Below are positions 62,735 to 64,000 of a DNA stretch of 64,000 nt, piece by piece. The stretch comes from SXOA01 sp046593355 (GTDB taxonomy: Bacteria > Planctomycetota > Planctomycetia > Pirellulales > Pirellulaceae). Both the position numbers and the translations under genes were made by a program. The stretch is from contig JBKJNY010000044.1 of NCBI GenBank assembly GCA_046593355.1, positions 1 through 64,000 on the forward strand. Direction: 5' to 3'. The stretch's first letter is position 1; each line of letters begins with the position of its first letter. The notes beneath the pieces are model-generated. The model had not been told where the DNA came from, searched no databases, and was given only the letters and a program-made list of their open reading frames with translations.

Positions 62735-64000
62735 TCACCGCACGTCAAACTCCACGCTGTAGGCATGGACGTCGAGGATTTTTTCGTTCATCGCCAACTC
62801 CATCTCCGGCGTGGCTTTGCAGAACCGCATGAAGTAAATCGGCTCCGCCCGGCTCCGCATCCGGACCGAGAGGCGGTAACGACCGGGCTGGCAAAGCAGT
62901 TCGCCGGGGACGCGGTATTTGGCCGCCCGCTTGCCGTAGGGAGCGATGGAGTGTGCCTCCATGCGAATGAGCGGCGGATGGTTCAGGACCGTGATGGGAA
63001 GGGTGCCGGGACGCAGGAACGGCAGCGGATCAACGTCCACGTTGATCGGCAGGTACATTTCCCGGTCGGTCCCCTTTACGCCCGTGATGAGGAACTTGGT
63101 TTGCAGGTTGAAGAGCTGGGCGTCCCGCCGGATGCTTCCCGAACGGACTTCCAAGGAGTGCTGATCGGCGATGTCGCCGTTGCGGTCCACATAGCCGGAC
63201 TCCCAGACACGCTCGCCGCTCGGACCGGTGAGCACCGCGTTGAGCCAAAGTTGCGGTTGAGCGCCGAGCGAGCCGGACGGAGTATTGTGGCCGCCGTTGG
63301 TGCTGACGACCACATACTCGAATTTGAGATCCTGTCCGACACCGCGGCTGGAATTAAAGAACGGCCCTTCGATCTTCATGCCGTTCTCCATCACCTGGCT
63401 CCGCCACTCGTCTTTCTTCTGGAGCAGGGCGAAGTTTTCCTTGAGAACTTCCGCGGCATCCATCCGGTCGTCCATGTTTTTCCATTCGGCGGGAAAGCGA
63501 ATCGCCCCGCTGCCGGCCTGTTCAAGCTGCTTCTCGAAAGGTTCGGTTCCCCAGCCGGCCCGATAGTCGAACTTGTGCCAGGCATCGGCGGACCAGCGCT
63601 CGGCCTTCTTGTTCTGTGGATAGATGCCGGGGTGGGCGATGGAATATCCCGGCCCGTAAAAGCCGTGATTCGAGTGCTTGCGTTTGGAGTTGACCGCCTT
63701 TCCATCCATGAGTGCCGCCGGACCAATCTCATAGCCGCTGGCGATGCCGGGGATTTTTCCCATGTGGCAGTCCTGGCAGGAGACGCCGCACTTTCTGGCC
63801 GGCGAAGCCCGATACTGGGCCCAGACCACTTCCAAGGCGATGCCCGGATGGACCGTCACCTGGTGGCACGAAGCACAGAACGAGCTTTGATGGAGCTGTT
63901 CAAACTGAATTGCCCCGCGGTGAATGGGAATGCCCGGTCCCTTGTCGTTTGGGTCGGGCTTGACCTTGTAGAAGTCCTTCTTGGCGATCACCTCGCGTAG
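62735..64000 (-). CDS. Multihaem cytochrome c (partial)
   Basis: The frame runs off the right edge, so the N-terminus is missing. The visible 420 residues have two CxxCH haem sites (CASCH and CQDCH) near the start, with His-rich surroundings. A long beta-rich C-terminal part without haem follows (VVSTNGGHNTPSGSLG, DGKAVNSKRKHSNHGF). More haem sites are expected in the lost part. Its stop overlaps the GTG of the barrel gene by four bases, which links the cytochrome with an outer-membrane barrel; this hints at an extracellular electron path, though no proof is seen. Confidence 0.75.
   Translation of the reverse strand, partial: LREVIAKKDFYKVKPDPNDKGPGIPIHRGAIQFEQLHQSSFCASCHQVTVHPGIALEVVWAQYRASPARKCGVSCQDCHMGKIPGIASGYEIGPAALMDGKAVNSKRKHSNHGFYGPGYSIAHPGIYPQNKKAERWSADAWHKFDYRAGWGTEPFEKQLEQAGSGAIRFPAEWKNMDDRMDAAEVLKENFALLQKKDEWRSQVMENGMKIEGPFFNSSRGVGQDLKFEYVVVSTNGGHNTPSGSLGAQPQLWLNAVLTGPSGERVWESGYVDRNGDIADQHSLEVRSGSIRRDAQLFNLQTKFLITGVKGTDREMYLPINVDVDPLPFLRPGTLPITVLNHPPLIRMEAHSIAPYGKRAAKYRVPGELLCQPGRYRLSVRMRSRAEPIYFMRFCKATPEMELAMNEKILDVHAYSVEFDVR

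Noticed and set aside
1..64000. A defence island or biosynthetic gene cluster
   Set aside because: I looked for restriction, toxin-antitoxin, Cas, polyketide or peptide synthetase genes and saw none; only the lone KAP-like ATPase could hint at defence.

Overview
The window looks like a chromosomal segment of a planctomycete (phylum Planctomycetota, probably class Planctomycetia; I cannot name a genus). The evidence is the gene content: a DUF1559 pilin-like protein, a DUF1501 Tat-exported protein, a DUF1080 protein, PPC-domain and BBP2-type beta-barrel proteins, a GYF/zinc-ribbon/Yip1 protein, multihaem cytochromes with HEAT-like tails, and high GC with mixed, often weak Shine-Dalgarno signals. 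LPS genes, TonB, BtuB and porins show a Gram-negative-type envelope. I see no tRNA, rRNA or CRISPR.

Layout. 1-2.4 kb: the end of an insertion sequence that cuts an OpuA-type compatible-solute importer, then a DUF1328 membrane peptide. 2.6-10.3 kb: leuS, recJ, rpmG, a Tat-exported polysaccharide deacetylase and xerC. 10.3-17.7 kb: a lipoprotein, DUF4328 and FHA proteins, a degenerate epimerase, a BBP2 porin and a membrane-inserted P-loop ATPase. 17.8-24.3 kb: a glycosyltransferase, TonB, YchF, a cold-shock protein, a sugar-nucleotide epimerase, uppP and a sulfotransferase. 24.3-31.9 kb: a repeat-rich stretch with a RAYT remnant, eno, a cupin, a TPR protein, an ISL3-type transposase pseudogene and a large PPC protein. 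31.9-36.7 kb: a lipopolysaccharide cluster kdsD-kdsC-large LptC/LptA-like protein. 36.8-41.2 kb: TM2, pepT, a two-gene membrane unit and DUF1559. 41.3-43.6 kb: a cobalamin riboswitch controlling a BtuB-type receptor. 43.6-48.6 kb: GYF/Yip1, a sugar-isomerase-like protein and an octahaem cytochrome. 49-56.3 kb: exported proteins with PepSY, LCCL, cupin, protease/SirB1, DUF1080 and HEAT domains. 56.4-64 kb: lpdA, rpsD, DUF1501, a beta-barrel and a truncated multihaem cytochrome.

The most unusual property is the density of paired palindromic repeats. At least seven sequence families (called A to G here) sit between genes and often touch stop codons. Several copies or half-copies also lie inside reading frames and are translated: in enolase, leucyl-tRNA synthetase, the large LPS-assembly-like protein, a small membrane-anchored protein and (twice) an outer-membrane barrel. 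This resembles the protein-coding palindromic elements of Rickettsia, but with different sequences. A decayed REP-associated tyrosine transposase lies beside one family. This is the best candidate for something undescribed.
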